Positions 42,432 to 52,957 of a DNA stretch of 64,000 nucleotides are shown in pieces (the first letter of the stretch is position 1; each line of letters begins with the position of its first letter). Source of the stretch: Bacteroides stercoris ATCC 43183. GTDB lineage: Bacteria > Bacteroidota > Bacteroidia > Bacteroidales > Bacteroidaceae. The notes under the pieces were generated by a model. It did not search any database, had not been told where the DNA came from, and worked only from the letters and a program-made list of their open reading frames with translations. A program made the position numbers and the translations under genes. Location of the stretch: contig NZ_CP102262.1 in assembly GCF_025147325.1 (NCBI RefSeq), forward strand, positions 3,534,001-3,598,000, written 5' to 3'.

Positions 42432-44138
42432 ATGGCTAATTTTTATACAGATATTCCGGAACTCAAGTATCACTTGAACAATCCGATGATGCAGCGTATC
42501 TGCGAACTGAAAGAACGCGGCTACGAAGATAAAGACAAGTTCGATTATGCACCGCAGGATTATGCGGATGCAATCGACTCCTACGACAAGGTGCTCGAAA
42601 TCACCGGTGAGATTACGGGTGAGATTATCGCGCCCAATGCCGAAGGTGTGGACGAAGAAGGCCCTCATTGCGCCAACGGCCGTGTGGAATATGCCAGCGG
42701 CACCAAACAGAACCTCGACGCCATGGTAAAGGCCGGACTGAACGGTATGACCATGCCGCGCCGTTTCGGCGGACTGAACTTCCCGATTACCCCGTACACC
42801 ATGTGCGCGGAAATCGTAGCTGCCGCCGATGCTGGCTTTGGCAACATCTGGTCTTTGCAAGACTGTATCGAGACTCTTTACGAGTTCGGTAACGAAGACC
42901 AGCACAGCCGTTTCATACCCCGCATCTGCGCCGGTGAAACCATGTCCATGGACCTGACCGAACCCGATGCCGGTTCCGACCTGCAGAGCGTGATGCTGAA
43001 AGCCACTTACGATGAAACCAACAACTGCTGGCGCCTGAACGGCGTGAAGCGTTTCATCACGAACGGCGATGCCGACCTGCACCTCGTGCTGGCACGCTCG
43101 GAAGAGGGAACAAAGGACGGCCGCGGTCTGTCCATGTTCATCTACGACAAGCGTGACGGCGGTGTAAACGTGCGCCGCATCGAAAACAAACTGGGTATCC
43201 ACGGTTCGCCCACTTGCGAACTGGTATACAAGAATGCGAAATGCGAACTTTGCGGCGACCGCAAGCTCGGTTTGATTAAATACGTAATGGCGTTGATGAA
43301 CGGCGCCCGTCTGGGTATCGCCGCTCAGTCCGTAGGTCTGTCGCAGGCTGCCTATAACGAAGGGCTGGCTTATGCCAAAGACCGCAAACAGTTCGGCAAA
43401 GCCATCATCGAGTTCCCCGCCGTGTACGATATGCTGGCTATCATGAAAGCCAAACTGGATGCCGGCCGTGCCCTGCTGTACCAGACTTCACGCTACGTAG
43501 ACATCTACAAGGCACTGGACGACATCGCCCGCGAACGCAAACTGACTCCGGAAGAACGTCAGGAACAGAAGAAATATGCCAAACTGGCCGATTCCTTCAC
43601 ACCGCTGGCAAAAGGTATGAACTCCGAATACGCCAACCAGAATGCTTACGACAGTATCCAGATTCACGGCGGTTCCGGCTTCATGCTGGAATATGCCTGT
43701 CAGCGCATTTATCGCGATGCACGTATCACCAGCATCTACGAAGGTACCACACAGTTGCAGACGGTAGCCGCCATCCGCTACGTCACCAACGGTTCTTATG
43801 CCGCCACCCTGCGCGACTATGAGCTGATTCCGTGCAGCGAAGAAATGCAACCGCTGTTGGACCGCGTAAAAGAAATGACGAATAAGTTCGAAGCCTGCAC
43901 CAACGCCGTTAAGGAAAGCGGCAATCAGGAATTGCTGGACTTCGTGGCTCGCCGTCTTTACGAAATGGCTGCCGTGTGCGTAATGTCTCACTTGCTGATT
44001 CAGGATGCGACAACAGCTCCCGAAATGTTTGCCAAGTCGGCGCTGGTGTACGTAAACTATGCCGAATCTGAAATAGAGAAGCATTTCAACTTCATCCGTA
44101 AGTTCAAGGCGGAAGAGTTGGAAAGCTATCGCAAGTAA
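42432..44138 (+). CDS. Acyl-CoA dehydrogenase family protein
   Basis: 568 aa, longer than classic 380-aa ACADs, with an additional C-terminal helical domain of about 120 residues as in the ACAD10/11-like long form of Bacteroidetes. MSMDLTEPDAGSDLQSV is the flavin/substrate loop, GVKRFITNGDAD follows, ARLGIAAQSVGLSQAAYNEGLAYAKDRKQFG is the FAD-binding helix region, and SIYEGTTQLQ marks the C-terminal flavin segment and the likely catalytic base region. Electrons go to the adjacent EtfAB. Acyl substrate unknown. Confidence 0.92.
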   Translation: MANFYTDIPELKYHLNNPMMQRICELKERGYEDKDKFDYAPQDYADAIDSYDKVLEITGEITGEIIAPNAEGVDEEGPHCANGRVEYASGTKQNLDAMVKAGLNGMTMPRRFGGLNFPITPYTMCAEIVAAADAGFGNIWSLQDCIETLYEFGNEDQHSRFIPRICAGETMSMDLTEPDAGSDLQSVMLKATYDETNNCWRLNGVKRFITNGDADLHLVLARSEEGTKDGRGLSMFIYDKRDGGVNVRRIENKLGIHGSPTCELVYKNAKCELCGDRKLGLIKYVMALMNGARLGIAAQSVGLSQAAYNEGLAYAKDRKQFGKAIIEFPAVYDMLAIMKAKLDAGRALLYQTSRYVDIYKALDDIARERKLTPEERQEQKKYAKLADSFTPLAKGMNSEYANQNAYDSIQIHGGSGFMLEYACQRIYRDARITSIYEGTTQLQTVAAIRYVTNGSYAATLRDYELIPCSEEMQPLLDRVKEMTNKFEACTNAVKESGNQELLDFVARRLYEMAAVCVMSHLLIQDATTAPEMFAKSALVYVNYAESEIEKHFNFIRKFKAEELESYRK

Positions 44139-44161
44139 AGACGTATAGATAGAAAATGCAG

Positions 44162-44205
44162 CGGACACCGGAACTTTATCAGTTCCGGTGTCCGTTTGCT
44201 TTTTA
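44162..44205 (+). terminator. Terminator after the acyl-CoA dehydrogenase gene
   Basis: Perfect 14-bp stem CGGACACCGGAACT / AGTTCCGGTGTCCG (44162-44175 with 44181-44194) and a T-rich tail. Confidence 0.88.
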
Positions 44206-44387
44206 TACACTCTAACTCTGTATCCAAAACAAGATTCGTCAACCATTAATCAGATGAAGCTGGATATAGAAATCGCAAATATTAACTAAAAAAAAAGTTA
44301 CTTTTCACTCAATATACAATTATTATTTATATCTTTATTTCTTTCAAGGATTTTCTTTGAAAATGAATCTAAAACACAACCAAACGT

Positions 44388-45164
44388 ATGCAGCAAAGAC
44401 ACGAAAACAGAAAGACTTACTTTCAGGAACTGGCAACGACCAGTGAACTTCATTTCCTTCCCTACATTCACCGATTCACTTCTGTCACTCCCCAAAGCCG
44501 GATTCTTGAAATCGGTTGTGGCGAAGGTGGCAATCTGGTACCCTTTGCCCGCATCGGCTGCCGGGTTACAGGCATTGATTTATCCGAAAACCGCATCCGG
44601 CAAGCCCGCCAGTTCTTCCAGGAAGAAAGACTGCCCGCCACTTTCATAGCCTCGGATATTTTTCAAATCATACAATTGGAAGAAGCATTCGACATCATAC
44701 TGATTCACGATGTTATAGAGCATATCTCCGAAAAATACCGCCTTTTAGAACATATCAAACGCTTCCTCACTCCCGGTGGACTACTCTTTATCAGCTTCCC
44801 TCCCTGGCAAATGCCTTTTGGAGGGCATCAGCAGATTTGCCGGAACAAATATGTTTCACGCCTGCCTTTCATTCATTTATTGCCCGCAGGCATCTACAGC
44901 AGTTTATTACACCACTTTGGCGAAAGCCAGGCACGCATCGATGAACTTCTCGACATACGGAAATGCCGGACAAGTATCGAACTATTCGAAAAACTTCTCT
45001 GCACTTCCCACTATCAGATTTTTCACAAACAATTCTGGTTTATCAATCCGCATTACGAACAAAAATTTCACCTTAAACCGCGTAAATTGCTACGTCTCAT
45101 CGGTTCGATACCGCATCTGCGCAATTTTTTCTGTACCTCATGCTTTTATCTGATACAATCATGA
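44388..45164 (+). CDS. Class I SAM-dependent methyltransferase
   Basis: 258 aa. Motif I RILEIGCGEGGNLVPFA binds SAM, GIDLSENRI is the acidic loop end of beta 2, and IILIHDVIEHISEKYRLL is the post-motif II region typical of UbiE/COQ5-like enzymes. The C-terminal 110 residues (GGHQQICRNKYVSRLPFIHLLP...) form a specific lid with no motif I know. Its stop overlaps the start of an acyltransferase gene (ATGA), so both probably modify the same glycan or lipid. Confidence 0.88.
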   Translation: MQQRHENRKTYFQELATTSELHFLPYIHRFTSVTPQSRILEIGCGEGGNLVPFARIGCRVTGIDLSENRIRQARQFFQEERLPATFIASDIFQIIQLEEAFDIILIHDVIEHISEKYRLLEHIKRFLTPGGLLFISFPPWQMPFGGHQQICRNKYVSRLPFIHLLPAGIYSSLLHHFGESQARIDELLDIRKCRTSIELFEKLLCTSHYQIFHKQFWFINPHYEQKFHLKPRKLLRLIGSIPHLRNFFCTSCFYLIQS

Positions 45165-46090
45165 GGAACCGTATCCATGAACTGGACTATCTGAAATGCC
45201 TGTTTATCATACTCATGATCATCTTTCACCTGAGCCATATAGGAAGTAAGTATCCGTATGCCAAAAGTATCGTATATACTTTCCATATGCCCGCCTTCCT
45301 GTTGATTTCGGGTTATCTGATTAACGTGCATAAAAAGCCGGAAATTTTTCTGAAAGCGATGGCATGGATATTCATTCCATACACCATTATGGAAATCAGT
45401 TATGCCTGCATGTCTATGCTATTTCCCGTTTGGGACGGGATAAAAGAAATCAGTGCCTCAGTTCTGCTCGGCAAAGTATTGCTTGATCCTATTGGGCCTT
45501 ACTGGTATCTGCACACATTCATATTATGTGGCACCACCTATTATTTCGTGCATACTTATCTCAGTTCGACTCCATTTATCCGCCTACTGGTAACAAGCAG
45601 TCTCCTTTTACTTTTCTCTTACATCTTTCATTTGCTGACATTTGCCAATGCTTTCTATTTCATGGCAGGCACTGCTATCCATCTGGGAAAACGTCCGTTC
45701 CTATCTTGTTTCCCCGCTTCTTTTCTTGCCATTATCCCTCTGGTTTTTCTGTGCAGCCAGCCGGAGAATCTGAACAGAGGCACTTTAGGAGGCATATTAA
45801 TTACCGGATTGGTCATCAGCCTTTCGCTGTACATCTACAAACATCTTCCCCATACTGTGAAGCAAGCTTCACTGTTCATCGGAAAGAACACATTGCCTAT
45901 TCTTCTTTTCTCCCCCGTCTTTACCGCACTGTCCAAACTCTTTCTGCCTTTCTTTTCGTTCGACCCGACAGGGATATGCTTTCTCTGTACCGCCACAGTC
46001 ATCACTCTGTACGGTAGCATTTTCATCGCATTCTGTTTGGATAAAGCACGCCTTTCTCCTTTCTTCTTCGGAAAAAAGATACTCATATAG
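45161..46090 (+). CDS. Acyltransferase 3-family membrane protein
   Basis: 309 aa from the ATG at 45161, which overlaps the upstream stop as ATGA. Starts RNRIHELDYLKCLFIILMIIFHLSHIG, where the His in FHLSH is the family catalytic residue, followed by about nine more hydrophobic helices. Family members O-acylate surface sugars (e.g. fucose-4-O-acetylase-like). With the preceding methyltransferase it likely decorates an extracellular polysaccharide or glycolipid; no glycan locus is next to it in this window. Confidence 0.85.
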   Translation: MRNRIHELDYLKCLFIILMIIFHLSHIGSKYPYAKSIVYTFHMPAFLLISGYLINVHKKPEIFLKAMAWIFIPYTIMEISYACMSMLFPVWDGIKEISASVLLGKVLLDPIGPYWYLHTFILCGTTYYFVHTYLSSTPFIRLLVTSSLLLLFSYIFHLLTFANAFYFMAGTAIHLGKRPFLSCFPASFLAIIPLVFLCSQPENLNRGTLGGILITGLVISLSLYIYKHLPHTVKQASLFIGKNTLPILLFSPVFTALSKLFLPFFSFDPTGICFLCTATVITLYGSIFIAFCLDKARLSPFFFGKKILI

Positions 46091-46101
46091 AAAATCGGCA
46101 T

Positions 46102-46329
46102 TTCAATAGAACCTATATTACGGCGACACACGACCGGAATAACCCAAGAAGCGGAAATGTGATGCGGAAGCTCGGCATGACTTACTGCTATTCATATGAA
46201 GAACAATGGCAACCCAAGAACTTTCCTGTGATATTCAGGATGTACCAGTTAAACTTAGATGGTAATACTGATTCCGTATACAGGAAATACTGGGATACGT
46301 CCGAAAATCATTTTATCGAAGATTTGTAG
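46102..46329 (+). pseudogene. C-terminal remnant of a GNAT N-acetyltransferase
   Basis: The frame reads FNRTYITATHDRNNPRSGNV, then MRKLGMTYCYSYEEQWQPKN, and continues to a stop at 46327-46329. Motifs NPRSGNVMRKLGM and FRMYQLNL are typical of the end of RimJ/RimL-like GNAT proteins. No start or N-terminal acetyl-CoA motif precedes it; it begins just after the acyltransferase stop. Too short and startless to be a working gene. Confidence 0.7.
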
Positions 46330-46651
46330 CCGATATAAGCACGTTGCTTTCAAATAGACACATCATTCTTTTATTTACTGATAGGTCGATATAAATGGAA
46401 CAGAAGCGGACAGAATAGAAAGAGAATGATTCAATTTTCTTCTTCATCCGCTTTCTTTTCTTTATATTTGCATCTATAAAAGCTATCTGAACAAATAAAG
46501 TAAAATAGACGATTGCCCAATCATTGTTAGAGAATAATTTCTTTGATGTACAGAAACTTTTTGTCGTTATTTTGCGCTTTTCTGCAAACTGTTCCGAAGT
46601 ATTTCCCCGACAACATTTTACACTGTCGGGGAGCAAAGGGTGGAAATGGTT
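46330..46651. other. Intergenic region with promoter box and hairpin
   Basis: TATATTTG at 46463-46470 followed by a segment similar to that after the box at 7577. A 10-bp hairpin (CCCCGACAAC... CTGTCGGGG, 46603-46633) closes the region. I see no protein gene; a small RNA from about 46477 to 46633 is possible but unproven. Confidence 0.4.
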
Positions 46652-46876
46652 CTATCTATTCGGGATTTCTCCCGTCCTCTGTAGCACGCCGTCCCGATAG
46701 AACTCGATACGCCCGGGCTTGAACCCCATTTCTCCGAGGGCTATATACTTGATATAGTCCCGGTACTTTTCGCCTGAAAAGTTCTTTCCGCAGAGATTGT
46801 TGAAAAACATCGGGATAGAAAACCCGTCCTCGCTCGACAGCACCACTTTGCCGTCCTGTCTGATTTCATCTGTCAT
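46652..46876 (-). CDS. Small hypothetical protein, 74 aa
   Basis: The frame MTDEIRQDGKVVLSSEDGFSIPMFFNNLCG continues to a basic C terminus (FKPGRIEFYRDGVLQRTGEIPNR). Composition is protein-like and the frame ends just before a hairpin at 46603-46633. The ATG at 46882 adds two residues. No family recognised. It is close to the left IS and may belong to an older mobile segment. Confidence 0.45.
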   Translation of the reverse strand: MTDEIRQDGKVVLSSEDGFSIPMFFNNLCGKNFSGEKYRDYIKYIALGEMGFKPGRIEFYRDGVLQRTGEIPNR

Positions 46877-47022
46877 ACCCATTTTGTTTTTAAAAGGTCG
46901 TTAAATATTGAAAACCGTTTTTTCTTTCCCTGCTTTCGCCTTGCAGTACAGGTCTGTTTTTCGGTTTTTTTAAGGCAGGGAGAGGATAAAGCATCGGCAT
47001 AATGAGCCAAACCCGGATAGAA

Positions 47023-48864
47023 GAAGGTGTGTCGTAATGCACGATGCACCTTCTTTCTTATTCATCACTATACAAATCTGTTCATTTTCTTTAAGCTGCG
47101 ATCTTTTGAAGATTTCTTTGATTTATGTGTTCCCAGCATCTAAAAACAGCAGTTGTAAGCTCATAAAACAGTCTAATCAGCCAGTTCATACCTTCTTTTG
47201 TCAGTTTTGCACACATCTTTTTTATATTGAAGGCAATGGCTAGGAAGGCAAAGTCCATGAAGACCTTGTCCTTTCCAAAATGTCGGAAACGTTTGTAGTT
47301 CATATTGTTTTTAATTTGTCCGAACACGGCCTCCGGTTCTATGCATCTCTGCCCTCTGTGTTTCAGTCCTTTCTCTGAGCAGAGCAGTTCTTTGGCTCTC
47401 CGCTTGTATTGTCTAAGCCTATGATTCAGTTCTATCGTCCTGTTTCCTTTTGCTTTAAAACAGCGGCATCGCAGGGGACAGCCTTCACACCTGACAGCTC
47501 TGTACCGTGCATTTTCGCTGACATATCCGGATGCGGTTTTCACATTCCTGGTGCCTATCCTCCGCATCCTTTGCCCCATAGGGCAGATGCAGAAGTCATG
47601 TTCTTCATTGTAGTAGAAGTTTTCGGCCTTGAACGGGTCCGGTTTGAATCTCGGCCGCTGCTCCATGTGGAAATAGTTGTACTTTACGTAGGCTTCCATG
47701 CCGTTTTCGGACATGAAGCGGTAATTCTCTTCGGAGCCATAGCCGGAATCAGCAACCACCGTATGGGCCATCCGGTCATACCTGTTTGAAAAAGATTGCA
47801 GGAAAGGAATCAGGGTCAGTGTATCCGTAGGGTTCGGGAAGAGTGCAAAATCGGTGATGAACTGATTTTCGGTGCCGATTTGAAGGTTGTAACCGGGCTT
47901 CGTCTGTCCGTTGCGCATGGCATCCTCCTTCATTCTCATAAAAGTAGCGTCCTTGTCCGTCTTGGAATAGGAATTCCTCTCTTGCAGCGTTTCCAGATGG
48001 CAGTCAGTCGTATTCCTGCAGTTTGTCCCTGTGTTCTTCCAGTTCCTTCAACTGTTTGTGTTTCTTTTTCAGTTCAGTCTTTTCCTCTTTCGCGGATGGC
48101 TCGGAAACCTGTTCCAGTGCATGACGCAATTCTCCTGCCATTTCAGTCAGCATGGCCGGAGTGAACTCAACCTCCTCATTGTTCTCTGATGACTTCTCCC
48201 GGGCAATGACATCGTCTATCTGCCCTAACAGGACATGTATCTTCTTCATCAGGCGTTCACGGTTCCGCTCAACCGTTTTTCGCCAGACGAAAGTGTACCT
48301 GTTGGCTTTGGATTCGATCTTTGTCCCGTCAATGTATTCCACATTCAGGCTGATGAAGCCTTTGGAAGAGAGAAGAAGTACGGTTTGCGTAAACACCTCG
48401 TTGATTTCCTTCTTCACCCGGTTGCGGAAACGGTTGATGGTAATGAAATCCGGTTTCTCATATCCGGCCAGCCAGATATAATGGATGTCACGGTGAAGAA
48501 GCTTTTCAATTTTCCGGCAGGAGTAGATGTTGTTCATATAGGCATACAGAATGACCTTGAGCATCATCTTGGGGTGGTAAGGGCTGCGACCGCATTCCTT
48601 ATACAGCTTTCTGAAACTTTCAAGATTCAAGCCCTCAACCAGGGCGTCAACCATGCGCACCGGATCGTTTTCTGCAATATCCTCATCAATTCTTTGAGGA
48701 AAAAGAACGGTTTGGTTGGGATTGTAAGGACGAAAATGTATCTTTGTCATAGTAAAGAACTTATGCTTAAAGATACAAAATCTTTAGGTAATAACAAAGC
48801 CCCAGCTTGTGAAAGTCGGGGCTTTTGCGTAAAAAACAGAAGGGGTGCATTTTGACACACCTTC
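47023..48864 (-). mobile_element. IS1182-type insertion sequence (frameshifted)
   Basis: 1842 bp with terminal inverted repeats GAAGGTGTGTC (47023-47033) and its reverse complement (48854-48864), similarity extending to AATGCAC. Carries one transposase in two frames. I cannot identify an unambiguous target duplication at the ends. Confidence 0.82.
47091..48750 (-). pseudogene. IS1182-family transposase, inactivated by a 4-bp duplication
   Basis: N-terminal 248 aa (48750 to 48004: [49 protein letters not shown]) and C-terminal 282 aa ([60 protein letters not shown]). The frames meet at 48001-48008, where CAGT is tandemly doubled; removing one copy restores [23 protein letters not shown] residues lie in DGTKIE, DSGYG and EAVFGQIK. 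As read, the product is truncated. Confidence 0.88.
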
Positions 48865-48956
48865 AGCAGATTACCATTCAGTAGATACCAGTTCTGAAAG
48901 ATGTAAACAACTTGTTTCTTAGATAGCCTTATAAATATGCTACTACTTATTACAGT

Positions 48957-49493
48957 TCATTTGGAAATGTTATTCTCACTTTTATTCCTCCGCTTTTTCA
49001 CTTGCTCCACTGCTTCAGATATGATTCCCTTGTTTTCAAAACGCTGCGTGTAATTGGTATAATCCGGGTGAATACGTTCGTAAGTTGGGTCAGTGAATAA
49101 GGGACTCGTAATAATGTGGTCCGCAGTCGAACGGTTACAGCAGAAAACAATATTTTCAACTCCAGCCAGTCTGGTCAATGCTTTCACATCCGTATCGTGC
49201 GGCTGTAGTGTCATCGGATCTGTAAAAAAGAACAGATAGTCTATTTCTCCTTCTACGATCCGCGAACCAATTTGCTGGTCACCTCCTAAAGGACCAGATT
49301 TCAGGATTGTGATATCCCATTTGATTTCAGGATGTTTTTCTTCAAGGGCTTTTTTAATTAGTGTACCGGTTGTACCCGTACAATAGAATTTATGTCCTAT
49401 CAGACGTTCCGAGTTCCAGAGAACCCACTCTATCATGTCTTTTTTCATTGCATCGTGTGCAACAAGCCCAATTCTTCGAACAATTGTTTTCAT
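48957..49493 (-). CDS. mgsA: Methylglyoxal synthase
   Basis: 178 aa. IGLVAHDAMKKDMIEWV, YCTGTTGTLIKKAL, the diagnostic LKSGPLGGDQQIGSRI (catalytic Asp) and FFFTDPMTLQPHDTDVKALTRL cover the whole active site. It turns dihydroxyacetone phosphate into methylglyoxal plus phosphate, a glycolytic bypass that relieves sugar-phosphate stress. It is the last gene of the minus-strand cassette whose other glycolytic members (pfkA, class I aldolase) make its substrate. Confidence 0.95.
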   Translation of the reverse strand: MKTIVRRIGLVAHDAMKKDMIEWVLWNSERLIGHKFYCTGTTGTLIKKALEEKHPEIKWDITILKSGPLGGDQQIGSRIVEGEIDYLFFFTDPMTLQPHDTDVKALTRLAGVENIVFCCNRSTADHIITSPLFTDPTYERIHPDYTNYTQRFENKGIISEAVEQVKKRRNKSENNISK

Positions 49494-49545
49494 TAAGCTA
49501 AATTATTTTTATATGATAAATTATAATAACAAGAAAAAACTAATT

Positions 49546-50355
49546 CTATTGAAGGCCGGAGGATGACCGGATAAGTCTGAGCAATTCTTTGTTTGCCCGG
49601 CTATCCATGATGGTTTCCCGTTTTTCTTCAAAAAGATTGAGTGTTGTGGAGCATTCCCCACAGATGTCAATGCCCACTACCTGTTCTTTCTGAAGAATAA
49701 CAGCCAGCAGTATCTCCAATTCCCATAAGCTGAGAGAACCTTGATCCCAGTTTGTTGCTGCCGAAGCCGGATTCAAGACATCCTTGTCTATGGAAATGTA
49801 AACCGGCCCGTTGATATGTCCGGAAGAAAAGTCCTGCCAACCCTCTTCGTGCATGAGCGTAGTTTCACTGTAAAACCGGACTTGTCTTTCATATCCTTTC
49901 GGCACAGCCTGTATCAGTTTGTCTGAAGCACCTACGATAATTACTTTCTTGCAGTTGTTGTTATGGTCCAATATATTCTTTACCCAACTTCCGCAAGAAA
50001 GTATGTTGTCAAACAACGGTGGCTGCATATCGGGATGGTGGTCGAACACAATCAGCGAAAACGGAGTTTCGAGTTTGTCTGTCCAGAATTTAGTCAAATA
50101 ATGATAGTTGCCTGAATCGATGAAATGGACTCCCTCCGCCGGATAATCAGCAATCATCCGCTTCAAAGCCAAAGTACCATCCCTGTCACAGTAGCCCTCT
50201 GTACCATAAAGATGACGACAGTCCAACCATATAAACTTATTGTTCCGGGCAAACGCCTCGTAGTCATACACTCCCGTGAAGTTCATGATGATGATCGGCC
50301 ATGCTCTCCGTTTATCTGTTTTTTGATTTTGCCCGCTCATACGTTGTTTTTGCAT
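49546..50355 (-). CDS. Arginase/agmatinase-fold hydrolase, substrate unknown
   Basis: 269 aa. The six metal ligands of the ureohydrolase fold are all recognisable: His in SGNYHYL, Asp-His-Asp in FDHHPDMQPP, and Asp-Asp in SIDKDVLNPA; GIDICGE supplies the Glu near the substrate. The overall sequence is divergent (DHHPD not DAHxD; NP not DP), so arginase or agmatinase activity is not certain; formiminoglutamase-like or another guanidino substrate is possible. Sits 16 bases downstream of the phosphorylase gene. Confidence 0.78.
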   Translation of the reverse strand: MQKQRMSGQNQKTDKRRAWPIIIMNFTGVYDYEAFARNNKFIWLDCRHLYGTEGYCDRDGTLALKRMIADYPAEGVHFIDSGNYHYLTKFWTDKLETPFSLIVFDHHPDMQPPLFDNILSCGSWVKNILDHNNNCKKVIIVGASDKLIQAVPKGYERQVRFYSETTLMHEEGWQDFSSGHINGPVYISIDKDVLNPASAATNWDQGSLSLWELEILLAVILQKEQVVGIDICGECSTTLNLFEEKRETIMDSRANKELLRLIRSSSGLQ

Positions 50356-50371
50356 TTCCTTTTACTGTTCA

Positions 50372-52930
50372 TTAAAACCATCGTACATAACAGAAATCTT
50401 GCCGGTGAGGTAACAAAGCATTCTTGGGATACATACGGAAGGCCTGCTTGAAGCTTCCGGCGTTGAAAATGCCGGATGTCGCCTTAAAGGTATATAAATT
50501 CCCATTCTTGGAAACTGACGAAAGGGGAATTACCTCATATATGTGATCCTGACCGCCTTCATGCCTGATAATGACCGATTCTATTCCGATTGCGTCATCC
50601 AGGCCTTTCTCATCAACGACAACCGTCACCTCATATTCCTTTCCGGCTTCAACCGTGGCATTCAGCCCATTCCCAGCCTCTATGGATTTGATTTCTATGG
50701 CATCCCATCTGCTCCGGACGTTTGCTTTCCAGTCAGCCATCATTTTCGCCTTCGCAAAGTTGTCGGCTGCCAGAATATGGAAATGCTCTGACAGCTTGTT
50801 ATAGAACCTGTCATAGTAGTCGTCCAACTGTCTTTTCATGGTAAAATGGGGAGCGATTTGTGCGATTGAGTTCTTGATATACTTGACCCAGTTTTCCGAA
50901 TAGTTCTTCCCCCCATGCTCGTAATATAGTGGCAGGATGTCATGCTCCAACAAATAATAGATGGCTTCGGCATCCAGCTGGTTTTGGTACTGTTCATTCT
51001 GATAAGTACTTTTATCGGTCAGTGCCCATCCGGCATCCTTGCGGTATCCTTCATACCACCAACCGTCCAGCACGGAGAAATTAAGCACACCGTTCATCAA
51101 TGCCTTCTCGCCCGACGTACCCGAAGCTTCTGCCAACCGCGTAGGGGTATTCATCCAGATATCCACACCCGAGATAAGATGGCGCGCCAGGTCCATGTCG
51201 TAATTCTCCAAGAATATGATTTTACCTAAAAATTCCGGGCGCCGGGATATTTCCACGATTTGCTTGATCAGTCCCTGCCCGGCACCGTCATTGGGATGGG
51301 CTTTGCCTGCAAAGATGAACTGTACCGGATATTTCGGATTATTCACGATCCTAGCAAGTCGGTCTATATCCGTGAACAGAAGATGAGCCCTCTTATATGT
51401 AGCAAAACGGCGTCCGAAACCTATTAGAAGGGCATCGGGATTGAATCTCTCAAAAATGGAAACGCTCAATGCCGGATCAACCTGACTCCTGAGCCAGTCC
51501 TTGCTGCATTTGCTTTTGATATAGTCCAGCAATTTTGCTTTCTGTTTTAACCGGGTATTCCATATCTCTTCATCTGGGATGCCATAGACAGCCTCCCAGA
51601 TTTTCTGATTGGACTGGTCACAGAAAAAGTTCTCATCAAAATTGTCCTTGAAAAGCTTTTTCCATTCTGCCGCACACCAGGTAGGCAGATGTACCCCGTT
51701 GGTTACATAACCCACATGGTTCTCTTCCGGGAAGTATCCCTTCCAGATCGGCGCAAACATTTGCTGAGATACCGATTTATGTAACTTGCTGACGCCGTTT
51801 ACCTCCTGGCAGGTCTTGCAGGCGAAGACAGACATGCAGAAACGTTCCTCCTTGTCTCCCGGATTGTGACGCCCGAGATCCATCAGGTTATCCCAGGTTA
51901 TACCCAACTTGCCAGGATATCCCTTCATATATTTATTGAAAAGCCCTTCGTCAAAATAATCATGACCAGCGGGTACGGGAGTATGTACGGTATAAAGTGA
52001 GGAAGCACGTACCAGCTCCATGGCCTGCCCAAAATTCAAGCCGCCATTTATGTAATCACAAAGCCGCTGGATATTGATCAATGCGGCATGCCCCTCATTA
52101 CAGTGATATACATCCTTCGTTATACCCAAAGCTTTCAGCGTCATCATCCCGCCTATGCCAAGCAGAATTTCCTGTTTTAGCCGATTCTCCCAGTCACCTC
52201 CATACAGATGGTGAGTGATAGGGCGGTCAAACTCGCTGTTGAGTTCATTGTCCGTATCCAGCAGATAAAGGGGGATACGCCCCACACTGGCTTTCCAAAC
52301 ATTGGCATGTACCACAAAACTGTCGGCATAGGGGACGTGGATTACCAGTTGTTTCCCATCCGGTTGCATTACCTTTTCAATCGGGAGCTGCCCGAAATTC
52401 TGCGCTTTATAATTGACTGTCTGCTGGCCGTCCATGGAAAGCGACTGGTCAAAATAACCGTAACGGTACAAAAGTCCTATGGCACAAAGGTCCACATTGC
52501 TGTCCGACGCCTCTTTTAGGTAATCCCCCGCCAACATTCCCAAACCACCGGAATATATCTTAAGAACTTCATCCAAGCCGTATTCCATGCTGAAATAAGC
52601 TATTGACGGGCGCTGGTGGTCCGGTTCCACATCGATGTATTTTTTGAAGGCGGAATAGACGGCATCCATTTTATAGACAAAGTTCTCATCATGTGCCAGC
52701 GCTACCAGCTTTTCATAATTTATCCGCTCCAGAAACAATACCGGATTCTGTTCCACCTCTTTCCAAAGTCCCGGGTCCAAATCACAATACAGTTTCTTTA
52801 CGTCATCATTCCATGTCCACCAGAGATTATGTGCGATTTCTGCAAGCTTCCGCAGTTCTGCAGGAAGATGTGAACCTACTGTAATCTCCCTCCATTGAGG
52901 GGTATTTACATTATAACTTGAATATTCCAT
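50372..52930 (-). CDS. glgP: Alpha-glucan (glycogen) phosphorylase, GT35
   Basis: 852 aa. N-terminal DUF3417-type domain ([20 protein letters not shown]), then the phosphorylase core: [46 protein letters not shown] and the PLP-lysine region [28 protein letters not shown]. It is the ThermoP/MalP-like short bacterial branch. It releases glucose-1-phosphate from glycogen or maltodextrin, feeding the glycolytic enzymes in the same cassette. Confidence 0.94.
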   Translation of the reverse strand: MEYSSYNVNTPQWREITVGSHLPAELRKLAEIAHNLWWTWNDDVKKLYCDLDPGLWKEVEQNPVLFLERINYEKLVALAHDENFVYKMDAVYSAFKKYIDVEPDHQRPSIAYFSMEYGLDEVLKIYSGGLGMLAGDYLKEASDSNVDLCAIGLLYRYGYFDQSLSMDGQQTVNYKAQNFGQLPIEKVMQPDGKQLVIHVPYADSFVVHANVWKASVGRIPLYLLDTDNELNSEFDRPITHHLYGGDWENRLKQEILLGIGGMMTLKALGITKDVYHCNEGHAALINIQRLCDYINGGLNFGQAMELVRASSLYTVHTPVPAGHDYFDEGLFNKYMKGYPGKLGITWDNLMDLGRHNPGDKEERFCMSVFACKTCQEVNGVSKLHKSVSQQMFAPIWKGYFPEENHVGYVTNGVHLPTWCAAEWKKLFKDNFDENFFCDQSNQKIWEAVYGIPDEEIWNTRLKQKAKLLDYIKSKCSKDWLRSQVDPALSVSIFERFNPDALLIGFGRRFATYKRAHLLFTDIDRLARIVNNPKYPVQFIFAGKAHPNDGAGQGLIKQIVEISRRPEFLGKIIFLENYDMDLARHLISGVDIWMNTPTRLAEASGTSGEKALMNGVLNFSVLDGWWYEGYRKDAGWALTDKSTYQNEQYQNQLDAEAIYYLLEHDILPLYYEHGGKNYSENWVKYIKNSIAQIAPHFTMKRQLDDYYDRFYNKLSEHFHILAADNFAKAKMMADWKANVRSRWDAIEIKSIEAGNGLNATVEAGKEYEVTVVVDEKGLDDAIGIESVIIRHEGGQDHIYEVIPLSSVSKNGNLYTFKATSGIFNAGSFKQAFRMYPKNALLPHRQDFCYVRWF

Positions 52931-52957
52931 GACATTTTATATTAAATTAAATAAGTT

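Noticed and set aside
48001..48008. Programmed ribosomal frameshift in the IS1182 transposase
   Set aside because: No slippery heptamer; the join coincides with an exact 4-bp duplication, which explains the frameshift as mutation.
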